Origin: Chitinophaga ginsengisoli
GTDB lineage: Bacteria > Bacteroidota > Bacteroidia > Chitinophagales > Chitinophagaceae
Assembly: GCF_003014595.1 (NCBI RefSeq)
Contig: NZ_PYGK01000012.1
Span: 124,001 to 188,000 of the forward strand
Direction of reading: 5' to 3'
DNA: 64,000 nt
The translations under genes were made by a program, and so were the position numbers. Under the pieces are notes generated by a model. The model worked only from the letters and a program-made list of their open reading frames with translations. It was not told where the DNA came from and ran no database searches. Shown piece after piece: positions 50,231 to 61,035 of this stretch (the stretch's first letter is position 1; the number at the start of each line of letters is the position of its first letter).

Positions 50231-51202
50231 ATGCCGTTCAGACCAGAAAAGATCATTCTTGCATCCAGACCTTTCCGTAAACTGGTAAACATCAGCAAAA
50301 CACTGGTGTTGCCCGGTTTTGAGGGAGTGCCCCTGTACGATGTGACCAAGTTCTTTCTGAAGGAAATGGGTAACCGGAGTCTCGGGGAACGGGCAGCTGC
50401 GATCTCTTTCAACTTCCTGCTGGCCATTCCCCCTTTCTTCATCTTCCTGTTCACCCTCGTACCCTACATTCCCATGAAAAATGTGGAGGCTACCCTGTAC
50501 GAGCTGGCAGAAGATGTGACGCCCAACTACAATACCTATATTATTTTACGGGACATGATCCATGACTTCCTGTATACCCACCGTAATGGCTTGCTGTCTA
50601 TTGCGTTCCTGACGGGATTTTTTGCTTCCTCCAATGCGGTAATGGGACTGGCCCGTTCTTTCAATAAAAAGTCGCCCGGCTTCCGCCGCAGAAAATGGTG
50701 GCAGAAAAGGCTCATGGCCCTGAAGCTGACACTCATACTGATCTTTCTACTACTGCTGACCATCATCCTGATCATTGCACAGGGTACTGTACTGAGTTTC
50801 ATTTTCAAATACCTGGGCATCACCGATCCCCGCATACTGTCTATGGCCGATATGACCCGCTGGATACTGATCGCTTTACTCTTCTTCTCCATGCTTTCTG
50901 TGATCTACCGCTTCGTGCCGGCTACGACCAAACGCTGGAAGTTCATTACTGCGGGGTCCACCTTCGCCACTATCATGATGATCGTGGTGACCATCCTCTT
51001 TTCCCTGTTTGTCAACAACTTCGCCAACTACAACAAAATATACGGCTCCGTGGGTACTATCCTCATCCTCATGCTGTCCATCTACCTCTATTCCTTCATC
51101 CTGCTGATCGGTTTTGAGCTGAATGCCAGCATCCGTATCCTGAAGGAAACGGCCGAAACCCGTAAGGAAAACCTCCCTGAGGAGGTACGCGGCCTCTCCT
51201 GA
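50231..51202 (+). CDS. YihY/BrkB family membrane protein
   Basis: The 323-residue protein has about six membrane helices and the family segment ERAAAISFNFLLAIPPFF. It was once thought to be RNase BN, which is no longer accepted for this family; the true function is unknown. It is likely cotranscribed with mltG. The C-terminal tail is polar. Confidence 0.9.
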   Translation: MPFRPEKIILASRPFRKLVNISKTLVLPGFEGVPLYDVTKFFLKEMGNRSLGERAAAISFNFLLAIPPFFIFLFTLVPYIPMKNVEATLYELAEDVTPNYNTYIILRDMIHDFLYTHRNGLLSIAFLTGFFASSNAVMGLARSFNKKSPGFRRRKWWQKRLMALKLTLILIFLLLLTIILIIAQGTVLSFIFKYLGITDPRILSMADMTRWILIALLFFSMLSVIYRFVPATTKRWKFITAGSTFATIMMIVVTILFSLFVNNFANYNKIYGSVGTILILMLSIYLYSFILLIGFELNASIRILKETAETRKENLPEEVRGLS

Positions 51203-51325
51203 TAAATTAGATAAAAATCACACATATTCGTATCTTTATAACCGGAACCAGCCGTCGGTTCCTTCATTGTACACCCCTGAATAAAAGATAAGGAGGGGGT
51301 TAGTGTTAACCTGAAACCTATATTT

Positions 51326-51928
51326 ATGAGAAACGTATACTGTCTATTGATCCTATGCTTGTGGTTGGTGGCGATGCAGCCCCCTGGAACGCTTCCATTG
51401 GAAATAGGAGCGCCTTTACCTAAAGCAGATGTTGTATTGCAGGATTTTTCCGGTAAAGAGATCACGCTCAATAAAGCAAGATTAAGTAACGGATTACTCG
51501 TGATGTTCTCTGGTAATGCCTGTCCTTATATTGAAAGAAACCAGGCACGCACGCAGGAGATCTGCAAATATGCACTCAGCAATAATATCGGAGTAGTGCT
51601 GGTCAATTCAAACACCGCCGGTACTGATGAAAAATCCATGCTGGCAGCCATGAAAACCTATGCCGCCGGTCAGCAGTTCAACTGGTACTATGTAGCAGAT
51701 AAAAAAACGGAATTAGCAGACGCTTTTGAGGCGAATCATATGCCGGAGTGTTACCTGTTCAACCAACAGGCAAAACTCGTTTATAAGGGCGCTATTGACG
51801 ATAACCCGGGTAATGCGGAAGCTGTCAGAATGCGGCACCTGAGTAATGCCATCAATGATATGCTGGCAGGTAAGGCTGTGCGGGTAAACTCCACACAGGC
51901 ACTGGGATGTAATATCAAGAGATTCTAA
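51326..51928 (+). CDS. Exported thioredoxin-fold (redoxin-like) protein
   Basis: The 200-residue protein has an N-terminal signal-like hydrophobic segment, then LEIGAPLPKADVVLQDFSG, the usual start of peroxiredoxin/TlpA-like domains. The expected active-site region reads MFSGNACPYIERNQ, with one cysteine, so it is not a standard CxxC thioredoxin. AfNHMPECYLF-type residues with a second Cys occur near residue 143. A third Cys lies near the C-terminus. A periplasmic redox role is inferred. A short hairpin at 51243-51261 precedes it. Confidence 0.75.
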   Translation: MRNVYCLLILCLWLVAMQPPGTLPLEIGAPLPKADVVLQDFSGKEITLNKARLSNGLLVMFSGNACPYIERNQARTQEICKYALSNNIGVVLVNSNTAGTDEKSMLAAMKTYAAGQQFNWYYVADKKTELADAFEANHMPECYLFNQQAKLVYKGAIDDNPGNAEAVRMRHLSNAINDMLAGKAVRVNSTQALGCNIKRF

Positions 51929-51942
51929 ATTTTACCAACGGA

Positions 51943-54456
51943 CTACCAGACCATAAACAGCGCATTGCCGAACATCAGTTTCCCGTTTTCCCAGAAGCTG
52001 CGGAACAGCGGGTCGTCTGCCATCAGTACGATCTTACCTTCCCCTATTTCCTTTACACCGAAGAGTAAACCGTCTCTGAGTTTCTTACGTGTTTCCATAC
52101 CTACGAAACCACTGAGATAATTGTCTTTCTTGAGTATACCCACATTCCAGCCGCCTTCTTCCAGGTAGTCGTATATCCTGCTGTCCTGCTTCAGGGTATA
52201 ATAAACTGCCGGAAATCCGAAGGCCAGCGGGTGTGTAGTGTCCAGCTGCACTTTGTAAATGGCGCCGGGAATGAGTTGTTTGACGCCTTCCCGCTCCCGG
52301 TTGGCGTAAGACTTCAGCAGGGAGTAGTCATCTTTCTTTTCATCCCTTTCTTCATCCTCTTTTTTCTGGTGAATACCCCAGTCGAGGCCAGCCACCTGTG
52401 CGAGCGCTCCCTGTAGGGCGATCAGCTTACCACCACCGCTGATCCAATCTTTCAGCTTATTGCTGTTTTCTTTATCTGCCAGGAATTTATAATTGCCATC
52501 AGGGAGTATCAGCACATCGAGGGTTTTCCAGTTCACCCAGGGCAGTTGTTTTTCATCTACGATAGTGAGCGGGTAACCGATCTGCTGTTCGAAGAAATGC
52601 CACACTTCTCCCGCGGCGAGAGAGGAGGCGCCTTCCCCCATTACAACAGCCACCCTGATAGGTTTGATAAACCGTACTTTCTCTGATCCGAAGTCGACAC
52701 CTTTCTCCACAAAACCGGTATTCACCGCATCCAGTCCTGTTTTATAAGTATTGGCCAGTGCAATGACCTGTTCGTCAAATTGAGCGCCTGCAGCCTCATT
52801 GCCCGAGCGGGTAATGATCAGCGTACCTGCAGGAAAGGATTTGCCACCTGCAATAAAAGCGCCTTCCGCATACCTTACACGAATGTGTTTCTGCAGCAAT
52901 GCCGAAAGGAACCGCACATCTTTGATACTGTTCCAGCGGGCCAGGTAAGCGTAAGGTCTGGCGGCCGCCAGATAATTATTCATATTATTCTGCAGACTGT
53001 CTTTTGCCGGCGTCAGCTGCTGGCGCACCCCATAGGTTTGCAGGCCGTAAGCGTAAGGCAGGGACCAGGCAGTGATATCATACGTGACGGAATCGGCTAA
53101 ACGGGAATCCGGCTCGAACAGTACTTTCAGCAGGTTGGACCTGGCCTGTGCAGCACTGATCACCATGTCTTCCTTTTCTATGCTGAAGTTCTCCGTTTTA
53201 CCATTGAAGTAGTTAAACCCGACGGCTTTATTTACAGCTGAGCCATATCCGAAACGAATACCATTCCTGTTGAGCAAAGTGCCGAGGGAGGCCAGTTTCT
53301 CATAATTACCAGCAGCCTTTACCACATAAGAAATATAAGGGCCTTCCGGCGCCCGGATGGCTTCCAGGAAATAGTGGGCGAATTCTTTCAGCAGCAGTGG
53401 GGCCTGTTGTGAAGAGATCTCTATGGTAGAAAGTCCCGTGGTACGGTGATGGGCAATACGTTCAGTAAGCGTCAGGGTATCGCCATCCTGTTTCAATCCG
53501 GCCAATCCTGCACGTCCGCCGCCCCCCTGTTCATAAGTCATACCGATGGCACCATTGTAAGTAGGATAGGTATCTCCATAGCTGGGGTAAAACATATCGA
53601 AGAATTCCTTGGTAAAATACAGCCAGCCTTCTTTATCAAAGTAACGTGCATTGTTCTTGCCGATCAACATCTGCATGCTGCGTTGCCAGGGCTTGATAAT
53701 ATCATGAAAAGGCTCTGCTGCAGGCGCGAAGTAATAAGGCGCATCGATGGACTGCTCATGAAAATCCACATGTACCTGTGGCATCCAGCGATTGTATTGA
53801 AGCGCCCGATCCTGCGATTCCACCTGTGTTTGCCAGGCCCAGTCACGGTTCAGGTCAAAGTAATAATGGTTGGCCCTACCACCCGGCCAGGGTTCATTAT
53901 GCTCTCTGGCAAACAATAAAGGATCTGCATAACGGGTATGCACCTGGTTGTAGAAGTTCACGTAGCGTTCCCGTCCGTCGGGATTGAGACAGGGATCAAT
54001 GATCACAACCGTATTCTTCAGCCATTCCTGCTGTGTTTTATTCTCTTTATTGGCCAGCATGTACAGTGTAACCATAGCCGCTTCCGTAGATACCGCTTCA
54101 TTACCGTGTACATTATAACTCAGCCAGACAATCACAGGATCGCCGGTGGCGGGCTTGCCATTCCCACTGGCCATTTCCAGGTTGTGTTGTCTTATCTGTT
54201 CGATTTTACTAATGTTCTCAGCGGAAGATATGATGGCCAGCATCAGGGGGCGGCCTTCATAGGTTGTACCATATTGTGTCAGCCGCATATTGGGCGTAAG
54301 CGCTGCTACGGCTCTGAAATAGTCAAGCACGCGATAATGAGGCGTGAACTGGGTTCCGGGCGCATAACCGAGAAACTGATCTGGCGTAGGCAGGATCTGT
54401 GAAAACCCTGTCTGCATCATGAGTAATATTAGGGACGATAACAGGAATTTGCGCAT
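51943..54456 (-). CDS. M14 family zinc carboxypeptidase, exported
   Basis: The 837-residue protein has a signal peptide (MRKFLLSSLILLMMQTGFSQ). The M14 domain has zinc ligands His117 and Glu120 in YNVHGNEAVSTEA, LNPDGRERYV, RDWAWQTQ, and HVDFHEQ for the third ligand. The C-terminal half (about 400-837) contains a glutamine amidotransferase-like region (LDVLILPDGNYKFL and GGGKLIALQG). Such large M14 proteins probably digest peptides in the periplasm or outside. It is convergent with the redoxin-like gene. Confidence 0.92.
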   Translation of the reverse strand: MRKFLLSSLILLMMQTGFSQILPTPDQFLGYAPGTQFTPHYRVLDYFRAVAALTPNMRLTQYGTTYEGRPLMLAIISSAENISKIEQIRQHNLEMASGNGKPATGDPVIVWLSYNVHGNEAVSTEAAMVTLYMLANKENKTQQEWLKNTVVIIDPCLNPDGRERYVNFYNQVHTRYADPLLFAREHNEPWPGGRANHYYFDLNRDWAWQTQVESQDRALQYNRWMPQVHVDFHEQSIDAPYYFAPAAEPFHDIIKPWQRSMQMLIGKNNARYFDKEGWLYFTKEFFDMFYPSYGDTYPTYNGAIGMTYEQGGGGRAGLAGLKQDGDTLTLTERIAHHRTTGLSTIEISSQQAPLLLKEFAHYFLEAIRAPEGPYISYVVKAAGNYEKLASLGTLLNRNGIRFGYGSAVNKAVGFNYFNGKTENFSIEKEDMVISAAQARSNLLKVLFEPDSRLADSVTYDITAWSLPYAYGLQTYGVRQQLTPAKDSLQNNMNNYLAAARPYAYLARWNSIKDVRFLSALLQKHIRVRYAEGAFIAGGKSFPAGTLIITRSGNEAAGAQFDEQVIALANTYKTGLDAVNTGFVEKGVDFGSEKVRFIKPIRVAVVMGEGASSLAAGEVWHFFEQQIGYPLTIVDEKQLPWVNWKTLDVLILPDGNYKFLADKENSNKLKDWISGGGKLIALQGALAQVAGLDWGIHQKKEDEERDEKKDDYSLLKSYANREREGVKQLIPGAIYKVQLDTTHPLAFGFPAVYYTLKQDSRIYDYLEEGGWNVGILKKDNYLSGFVGMETRKKLRDGLLFGVKEIGEGKIVLMADDPLFRSFWENGKLMFGNALFMVW

Positions 54457-54506
54457 ATTGAGCCTTCAATTTATTTACCTAAGATAAACAATTGAAAGGG
54501 TTTTTC

Positions 54507-54929
54507 TTACTCCACACTTTCACCTATCAGGCCGAAGTATTGCACACATTCAAGATGGCCGTCCTGCCGGTAGTAGCGGAACTCCCCCACCCTGTTATCT
54601 TCATGCCAGATGCCGGTTTCCGAGAGTTTACCATTATCGAAGAAAACAGTCCTGACGCCTTCCATTCTCCCCGCCTTCCGGTAATACACTTCTTTCAATT
54701 TACCATTGTCATAATAGATCTCTACTTTCTCTTTGCAGGGATCGTCGGTAAAGCCATATACTTTCCACTGGATATGCCCGTTCTCCTCCCGCATTACCTG
54801 ACGCAGGCGTTCACTGCTATGTTGTTCATCCCTGGCAATACAACCTGATCCACTGATGGCAAACAGTGACAGAAGTAATCCTGGAAGCAATGCGCTGTAT
54901 GTATTTATAGAAGTTCGTTCACCGGACAT
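54507..54929 (-). CDS. Lipoprotein with MORN-type repeats (YwqK-like)
   Basis: The 140-residue protein has a lipoprotein signal (LLSLFAISGSGC). Three MORN_2-like repeats follow: VEIYYDNGKLKEVYYRKAG, VRTVFFDNGKLSETGIWHED and RYYRQDGHLECVQYF. YwqK-type proteins are often labelled antitoxins, but for lipoproteins in Bacteroidota no function is proven. It is a single-gene unit. Confidence 0.82.
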   Translation of the reverse strand: MSGERTSINTYSALLPGLLLSLFAISGSGCIARDEQHSSERLRQVMREENGHIQWKVYGFTDDPCKEKVEIYYDNGKLKEVYYRKAGRMEGVRTVFFDNGKLSETGIWHEDNRVGEFRYYRQDGHLECVQYFGLIGESVE

Positions 54930-55007
54930 GCTGATGCGGATAAATAACTTGAAAAGCTACACTCAATATAGTAAAATATAATAATATAAATAACAGGAAA
55001 AGTGAGT

Positions 55008-55051
55008 ATATCAATGGAATGAATGCACGAAATCACTCATTCCATTGATAT
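55008..55051 (-). terminator. Terminator-like hairpin downstream of the TonB receptor gene
   Basis: ATATCAATGGAATGA (55008-55022) pairs perfectly with TCATTCCATTGATAT (55037-55051) over 15 bases with a 14-base loop. It lies 21 bases beyond the TonB receptor stop codon. Confidence 0.85.
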
Positions 55052-55072
55052 TTATTCAGTTATAGTAAATGA

Positions 55073-57850
55073 TTACAGGTTCAGTTCCAGCCTTGCAAAC
55101 AGGAAACGGCCGTTATAACCGAACTGTGTGGCCCTTCTGCTGTACCTGAACTGGTTATTGGTGGTATTGGCAGGGTTGGCTACCAGGTCAGGATATATGT
55201 CAAACACATTATTGGAACCGATACTCAGTTTCAGGGCTGGCGTCAGTTTATACCCCACGGCCACATCAGTCACGACCTTGGCAGAGTAAGTCTGGAAGAA
55301 AGCAGGATCATTAGTGGCTTCTTCTACAGTACCGAAGTGAACGCTACGCAGGAAGGCATTGAACTTACCGATGTTGTAAGACAGGGTCAGGTTCACTTTC
55401 TCACGGGGTACGGTCCTTTCCAGGTAGATCCTGCTGGCCCGGCTGAAGTAGATATTCTCTTTGCCTTTCAGTTTTTCAGAAGCCTTGATCGGCCCAACCC
55501 TTTGGGTATAGCTGTAAGTACCGGAGAGGTCGGCGCGGAGCGTACCTCTACCCAGCTTTGTGCTGTAGGTCAGTACCAGGTCAACGCCTTTCGTCTCTGA
55601 ATTGATCGCATTCGCAAAGAACGCGGCCCTGTTGGCATTCGCGAGCGACAGCAGCTGGTATATTTCCTTGTCAACAGCAGACGCGGTATCAGCATTGCTT
55701 CCGGAGAACTGGTCCGTATATACGATACGATCATCGATATGTGTAAAGTAGCCATCCAGCGTCAGGTTAAACTTACCAAAGGTGCTGGTGAAACCGGCGC
55801 TGATGCTTTTGGATTTCTCCGGTTTCAGCTGCGGGATGCCCAGCAATTGCGCCGGCCGGCTGTCGTTGGTGAAGGTGCCCACTTCATAAGGCACGCCATC
55901 CACAAACAAAGTAGAGGTAGAAGAATAAAAGCGTTGGTGCAGGGAGGGTGCTCTGAACCCGGTACTGGCCGATCCCCTGATGGCAGTGTGCTCACTCAGT
56001 TTATAACGGGCTGTCAGTTTACCATTCAGCGTGCTACCGAAATCGTTATAGTTCTCAAAGCGTAGGGCGCCTCCCAGCAGGAATGCGGCTGAGAAGTTAG
56101 CTTCTACATCCACATAAGCGGAAATAGCACTGCGGGTAGCCCTGATCGCATTCTCCGGACGGAAGCCGGGGAACACTTGTGCACCACCAGCCCTGGGTGT
56201 ACCATCAGGTCCGAAAACGGTATTGACAGATCCTTGCGGGTCTGGTATCAGGATGTCATGACCATTGGCGTCTACGCCGATCTTCCTGGCACGGCCATAA
56301 TCTGTATAAGAGTTCTGAGCACCTGCTACCAGCTGATACTGCTCAAAGCGATGCTCCGTACCAAAGGCTACATCCAGTCCTTCGAGCACATCAAAGCGGC
56401 GGGAGAAATCGAGGTTAGTGGTATTCTGGGTGAAGATAGGTCCGCCGCAGGTAAAGCTTGTGGGAGATGCTTTACCCAGCGATGCGTTCAGCGAATTTTC
56501 CACTTTGAAGCCAAACTCATTACGGCCATAGGCATTGCTGAAGTCCACCTTCCACTCGCCCAGGCTACCACGTATCCCTCCTGCAAAAGAACGGTCATAA
56601 ATATCACTGTGTATTTCCGGCAGGAAGCCCAGGGGATAGATCTCCAGTACATTTCTGCTGTCGTGTGGCAGACGGTATACACCCGCCGCATTTCCGTTAC
56701 GGTAACCAATGCCTCCGAAGAAATAAATTTCCGCATTGTTTTCCAGTGGTATGCTGGCATTTACAAACAACTGTGCACTGCGCAGTTTCGACTGTCCTGC
56801 GCGCATGCGGATGTCGTTACGGGTAATGTTGTTGGCCACCAGGAAAGAATCCGTTTTATCAACGCCGCCGGGATAGGTGCGATAGATGGCCCCTACCCAT
56901 GGTCCGGAACGGTTGGTATAATTACGGTAATCATAAGAGCCTCCGATATTGATATATCCTCCTTTTGTACCCAGCGGAATACCATAGTTCACACCGGTCT
57001 GCACGGTCTGACCGTCCATATTATCATCTGCCTGAGAAGTGACATTAGCGCCGGTGGTTACGTTTACGTTCAGGCGGTTCACGGTACTTTTCAGGATAAT
57101 GTTGATCACGCCGGCGATGGCATCGGACCCATACTGGGCAGCAGCACCATCACGCAGTATCTCGATACGGTCAATGGCAGCTGTGGGAATAGCATTCATG
57201 TCAGTACCTACCGCACCGCGACCGAAGCTACCGTTCACATTCACCAGGGCGGTATTGTACCGGCGTTTCCCGTTCACCAGCACCAACACCTGGTCAGGGC
57301 CGAGACCACGCAGGGAAGCGGGGTCGATATGGTCTGTACCGTCTGCCACAGTTTGCGTACCAGAGCTGAACGACGGCGCCACATAGTTCAGGATCTGGTT
57401 GATGGACACCTGCGGGGCATCGGCCACAATACGTCTGATATCGATCACATCTACCGGAACAGGTGTTTCCGTCTGTGTACGCGGCCGGTTACGGGAACCT
57501 AATACCACCAGTTCATTGATGGTAGTACTTTCTTCTTTCATGACTACATCCAGCGTGGTGGTTTGTCCGGCGATAACGGTCACCGTTCTACGCTGCGGCG
57601 GATAGCCCAGAAAACTGATCAACACGGTATGATTGCCAGGGACTACCTCCAGGGAAAAGCGTCCCTGCGCATCGGTATATGCGCCTCTATTGGTATTTTC
57701 AATACGCAGCGTAACGCCGGGCATCGGTGTTTTACCATCAGTAACAGTGCCCTTAATGACGCCTGTCTGGCCATACGAGGATGCTGATATACATAAAGTA
57801 AGAATGACAAGAAGCGCAAGGCTCCTCAGATGGGTTACCAGGTGTAACAT
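55073..57850 (-). CDS. TonB-dependent outer-membrane receptor with carboxypeptidase-like N-domain
   Basis: The 925-residue protein has a signal peptide ending SASSYGQ. A carboxypeptidase-regulatory-like domain follows (residues about 30-110; [19 protein letters not shown]). The plug domain has [18 protein letters not shown] and [15 protein letters not shown], and the rest is a 22-strand-type barrel. A TonB box is not clear. There is no SusD partner next to it, so it may take up a metal complex or small molecule rather than glycan. The Ggt gene starts 161 bases away in the opposite direction. Confidence 0.93.
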   Translation of the reverse strand: MLHLVTHLRSLALLVILTLCISASSYGQTGVIKGTVTDGKTPMPGVTLRIENTNRGAYTDAQGRFSLEVVPGNHTVLISFLGYPPQRRTVTVIAGQTTTLDVVMKEESTTINELVVLGSRNRPRTQTETPVPVDVIDIRRIVADAPQVSINQILNYVAPSFSSGTQTVADGTDHIDPASLRGLGPDQVLVLVNGKRRYNTALVNVNGSFGRGAVGTDMNAIPTAAIDRIEILRDGAAAQYGSDAIAGVINIILKSTVNRLNVNVTTGANVTSQADDNMDGQTVQTGVNYGIPLGTKGGYINIGGSYDYRNYTNRSGPWVGAIYRTYPGGVDKTDSFLVANNITRNDIRMRAGQSKLRSAQLFVNASIPLENNAEIYFFGGIGYRNGNAAGVYRLPHDSRNVLEIYPLGFLPEIHSDIYDRSFAGGIRGSLGEWKVDFSNAYGRNEFGFKVENSLNASLGKASPTSFTCGGPIFTQNTTNLDFSRRFDVLEGLDVAFGTEHRFEQYQLVAGAQNSYTDYGRARKIGVDANGHDILIPDPQGSVNTVFGPDGTPRAGGAQVFPGFRPENAIRATRSAISAYVDVEANFSAAFLLGGALRFENYNDFGSTLNGKLTARYKLSEHTAIRGSASTGFRAPSLHQRFYSSTSTLFVDGVPYEVGTFTNDSRPAQLLGIPQLKPEKSKSISAGFTSTFGKFNLTLDGYFTHIDDRIVYTDQFSGSNADTASAVDKEIYQLLSLANANRAAFFANAINSETKGVDLVLTYSTKLGRGTLRADLSGTYSYTQRVGPIKASEKLKGKENIYFSRASRIYLERTVPREKVNLTLSYNIGKFNAFLRSVHFGTVEEATNDPAFFQTYSAKVVTDVAVGYKLTPALKLSIGSNNVFDIYPDLVANPANTTNNQFRYSRRATQFGYNGRFLFARLELNL

Positions 57851-58011
57851 AAGATTCGATTTAGATTTGGGTTTTTAGATTTTGAGTTGTTCTTTTGGTT
57901 ATGGTAATTGCTACAAGAACGAATTGATCTGTCTATTACCTAAAATACTAATTTGACAGCGTATTTGGAACAACTTGTCAAGATTCAACTCAGGATTAAA
58001 CTCATAAACGC

Positions 58012-59709
58012 ATGCGTACGATAACGGTTTTACTGGCTATAACCCTTGCCAGCACAGCTTATGCCCAGCAGCCATCTACTATTAATGCCTATCATTATCA
58101 AGTTAAAAAAAGTGTCACGGCCAGTCACGGCGCCGTTGTATCAGCCCATCCGCTGGCCAGTCAGGCCGGCCTGCTGGTCTTACAACAGGGCGGTAATGCC
58201 GTAGACGCGGCCATTGCCACCCAGCTGGCGCTGGCAGTAGTATACCCCGCAGCGGGTAACCTGGGAGGCGGCGGCTTCCTGGTGGCACACCTGAAAAACG
58301 GGAAGGACCTGGCTATCGACTACCGGGAAAAAGCGCCTGCGGCAGCTTCCCGCAATATGTACCTGGACGCTTCCGGTAATGCCAATACAAAACTCAGCCA
58401 GGACGGTCACCTGGCAGCAGGCGTACCTGGTACCGTTGCTGGTATCTTTGCCTCCCTGCCTTATGCAAAACTGACCATCCAACAGCTCATCGCTCCCGCC
58501 ATTACATTGGCGGAGAAAGGGTTTGCCATTACAGAAAGGGAAGCCAACAGCCTGAATGCAACACAGGAACTCTTCAATAAGCTCAATACACAAGCCAGCG
58601 CTTTTGTGAGAAAAAGACCCTGGAAAGCCGGGGACACCCTGGTACAGAAAGACCTTGCCGCCACCCTGAAAAGGATCAGCGTCAATGGCCGGGCAGGCTT
58701 TTATGAAGGGGAAACCGCGGCGCTCATCATTGGAGAAATGAAACGCGGTAAAGGGCTGATCACCGAAGCTGACCTGAAGGCTTATGAGGCCAAAGAGCGG
58801 ACGGCTGTTTCCTTCTTCTATAAAGAATACCGTATCGTTACCATGCCCCTCCCTTCCAGCGGTGGCGTAGCCCTGCAGCAGATGATGGGGATGGTGGAAA
58901 AATATCCGCTGAATGCCTGGGGCTTTCATTCTGTCAACGCCATGCAGCTCATGATCGAAGCTGAACGCCGCGCCTATGCTGACCGCGCGCAATACCTGGG
59001 TGATCCTGACTTTGTGAAAGTACCGGTAAAACAACTCACTTCTGCCGCTTACCTGCGTGAACGCATGAAAGATTATAATCCCCGCCACGCCGGATCCAGC
59101 AAACAAACCGGCGCAGGAGTGGCTTATGAGAGTGAGGAGACCACACACCTCTCCGTGATGGACACCGAAGGTAATGCCGTATCTGTAACCACCACCCTGA
59201 ATGGCGGCTACGGTTCCAAAGTAGTAGTAGGCGGCGCCGGCTTTTTCCTGAACAACGAAATGGACGACTTCAGCGTAAAACCCGGTGTGCCGAATATGTA
59301 CGGTCTTGTGGGAGCAGAAGCAAATGCAGTGGCTCCCGGCAAACGTATGTTAAGCTCTATGACACCTACCATCGTACTGAAGAAGGATAAACCCTATATT
59401 GTAGCGGGTACTCCCGGAGGTTCCACCATCATCACTTCCGTGTTCCAGACCCTACTCAACATCCTCGAATTCAACCTGCCTACACAACAGGCAGTAGATG
59501 CTCCCAAGTTCCATCATCAGTGGCTGCCCGACCAGGTGGATGTAGAGGAAGACTTTGACGAGACCCCTTTACAGGGACTCAGGCAAATGGGATATAAGGT
59601 AGTACCCCATACTCCTATAGGTCGTACGGAGGTTATTAAAGTAAATGCCCAAGGGCAACTGGAAGCGGTAGGCGATAAAAGAGGCGATGACAGCGCCGCC
59701 GGTTATTGA
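58012..59709 (+). CDS. ggt: Gamma-glutamyltransferase
   Basis: The 565-residue precursor has a signal peptide (MRTITVLLAITLASTAYA). The large-subunit motifs GGNAVDAAIATQLAL and GNLGGGGFLV are present. The autoprocessing site is YESEETTHLSV, with Thr377 the expected nucleophile and first residue of the small subunit. SSMTPTIVL and GTPGGSTI shape the gamma-glutamyl site. It cleaves glutathione and related compounds in the periplasm. A DinB-like gene follows with 20 bases in between. Confidence 0.95.
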   Translation: MRTITVLLAITLASTAYAQQPSTINAYHYQVKKSVTASHGAVVSAHPLASQAGLLVLQQGGNAVDAAIATQLALAVVYPAAGNLGGGGFLVAHLKNGKDLAIDYREKAPAAASRNMYLDASGNANTKLSQDGHLAAGVPGTVAGIFASLPYAKLTIQQLIAPAITLAEKGFAITEREANSLNATQELFNKLNTQASAFVRKRPWKAGDTLVQKDLAATLKRISVNGRAGFYEGETAALIIGEMKRGKGLITEADLKAYEAKERTAVSFFYKEYRIVTMPLPSSGGVALQQMMGMVEKYPLNAWGFHSVNAMQLMIEAERRAYADRAQYLGDPDFVKVPVKQLTSAAYLRERMKDYNPRHAGSSKQTGAGVAYESEETTHLSVMDTEGNAVSVTTTLNGGYGSKVVVGGAGFFLNNEMDDFSVKPGVPNMYGLVGAEANAVAPGKRMLSSMTPTIVLKKDKPYIVAGTPGGSTIITSVFQTLLNILEFNLPTQQAVDAPKFHHQWLPDQVDVEEDFDETPLQGLRQMGYKVVPHTPIGRTEVIKVNAQGQLEAVGDKRGDDSAAGY

Positions 59710-59729
59710 TCGTTACTAAACTACTTTTT

Positions 59730-60260
59730 ATGATAGAACAGATCTTCCTCGATAGTGTACTGAAAAGATTCGCATACTATAAATCCCTTGGGGATAAAAC
59801 ACTCGCTGAACTGACCGGCGAACAGCTACACTGGCAGCCGGAAGGGGAACCTAACAGTATCTGCCTCATCGTGAAACATGTGAGCGGTAATATGCTTTCC
59901 CGCTGGACGGATTTCCTGCACTCCGACGGAGAAAAGCCCTGGCGTAACCGGGATGTGGAGTTTGAAGAGGATAAAACATCCGCAGAAGAAATTATCAGAC
60001 TATGGGAAACCGGCTGGAAATGTATGATGGATGCCATCAGCGCCTTGCAGCCCGACGACCTGGAAAAGACCGTTTACATCCGCAGTGAGCCGCATATCGT
60101 GCTGGATGCTATCAACAGGCAGCTAAGCCACATCCCCTACCATGTAGGACAAATTGTGTACATTGGTAAAATGATCAAAAAAGCTGACTGGAAAAGCCTC
60201 TCTATCCCTAAAGGACAGTCGCAGGCATTTAACCAGGACATGTTCGGAAAAAAGCAATAA
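59730..60260 (+). CDS. DUF1572/DinB-like four-helix protein
   Basis: The 176-residue protein is mainly helical, with HWQPEGEPNSICLIVKHVSG, LSRWTDFLHSDGEKPWR and a histidine-containing HIPYHVGQIVYIGKM segment. These fit the DinB/DUF1572 metal-binding four-helix bundle; many such proteins are thiol-dependent transferases. It is the second DinB-like domain in this window (see 20715). The start was set at ATG 59730. Confidence 0.85.
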   Translation: MIEQIFLDSVLKRFAYYKSLGDKTLAELTGEQLHWQPEGEPNSICLIVKHVSGNMLSRWTDFLHSDGEKPWRNRDVEFEEDKTSAEEIIRLWETGWKCMMDAISALQPDDLEKTVYIRSEPHIVLDAINRQLSHIPYHVGQIVYIGKMIKKADWKSLSIPKGQSQAFNQDMFGKKQ

Positions 60261-60269
60261 TAACATACC

Positions 60270-60698
60270 ATGAAGATCAGATTACAGGCCATCCTATCCG
60301 CAGCTATACTGGCCATTATGTTCAGCGCATGCAGCAGCGGCCGTACAAACGACCTGCTCGTGCACAAGAAATGGCGAGTGTATGATGTGGTCATTCCACC
60401 GGGATCGGCTTACGATATTACACAGATCAACCAGGCGACAGAACTGAAGAGAGGCTATTACACCAATGTGTTCTACCAGTTCCTTGACAATAACCTGTTC
60501 ATCGCTACCATTGATAATAAACCGGATTCCGGCAAGTATAAATTGCTGAGTGATGGTAAGGTTATTTCTGTTACAGCAGCCAATGGCCTGCGGTCTGCAG
60601 AAAACCTGGTGACGGTGGTGAATCTTGATGAGACGCATTTTGATATGAAGGTGAAATCAGGGGATTATTATTTCATATTGAAGACGAAATCGGAATAA
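60270..60698 (+). CDS. Lipocalin-like lipoprotein, unknown
   Basis: The 142-residue protein has a lipoprotein signal (AILAIMFSACSSG). The mature part starts with a KKWRVYDVV segment and many short beta strands (NNLFIATIDN, SGKYKLLSDG, DMKVKSGDYYFIL). This resembles the lipocalin-like lipoproteins common in Bacteroidota. It follows the DinB gene by 9 bases. Confidence 0.78.
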   Translation: MKIRLQAILSAAILAIMFSACSSGRTNDLLVHKKWRVYDVVIPPGSAYDITQINQATELKRGYYTNVFYQFLDNNLFIATIDNKPDSGKYKLLSDGKVISVTAANGLRSAENLVTVVNLDETHFDMKVKSGDYYFILKTKSE

Positions 60699-60735
60699 AT
60701 GTGTTGTGGTGGGGATCCTCCGTCCCGGGGGCGCG

Positions 60736-60987
60736 ATAACCGGGGGTTTTCAACCCCGGGCTACAAACAAAACGACCCCTAAAGGGGTCGATTGACGGGA
60801 ATGGATGCGTTGTGCCGTCCCCCGTGGCATCCGACAACCCGGGGTTAAAACCCCGGGCTACAAACAAAACGACCCCTAAAGGGGTCGATTGACGGGAATG
60901 AATGCGTTATGCCGTCCCCCGTGGCATCCGACAACCCGGGGTTAAAACCCCGGGCTACAAACAAAACGACCCCTAAAGGGGTCGATT
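60736..60987. repeat. 97-bp tandem repeat, three units
   Basis: The core CTACAAACAAAACGACCCCT starts at 60761, 60858 and 60955, a strict 97-base period. Each unit has two hairpins: CCCGGGGTTAAAACCCCGGG (first unit variant) and CGACCCCTAAAGGGGTCG. The last unit runs into the leader of the next gene. Confidence 0.95.
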
Positions 60988-61035
60988 AGAGCGAATGAAT
61001 TTGTTATGAATGCTGGAATTAAAAAGACTCATGAC

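Noticed and set aside
56177-57502. 441-residue reading frame opposite the TonB-dependent receptor
   Set aside because: It is antisense to a clearly recognised gene, has no family features and reflects codon bias of the real gene.
58180-59148. 322-residue reading frame opposite ggt
   Set aside because: It is antisense to the gamma-glutamyltransferase and has no recognisable domain.
61006-61035. Earlier ATG start for the second BioF-like gene
   Set aside because: The ATG at 61006 is in sequence continuing from the 97-bp repeat; the enzyme's family-like sequence starts after the ATG at 61036.
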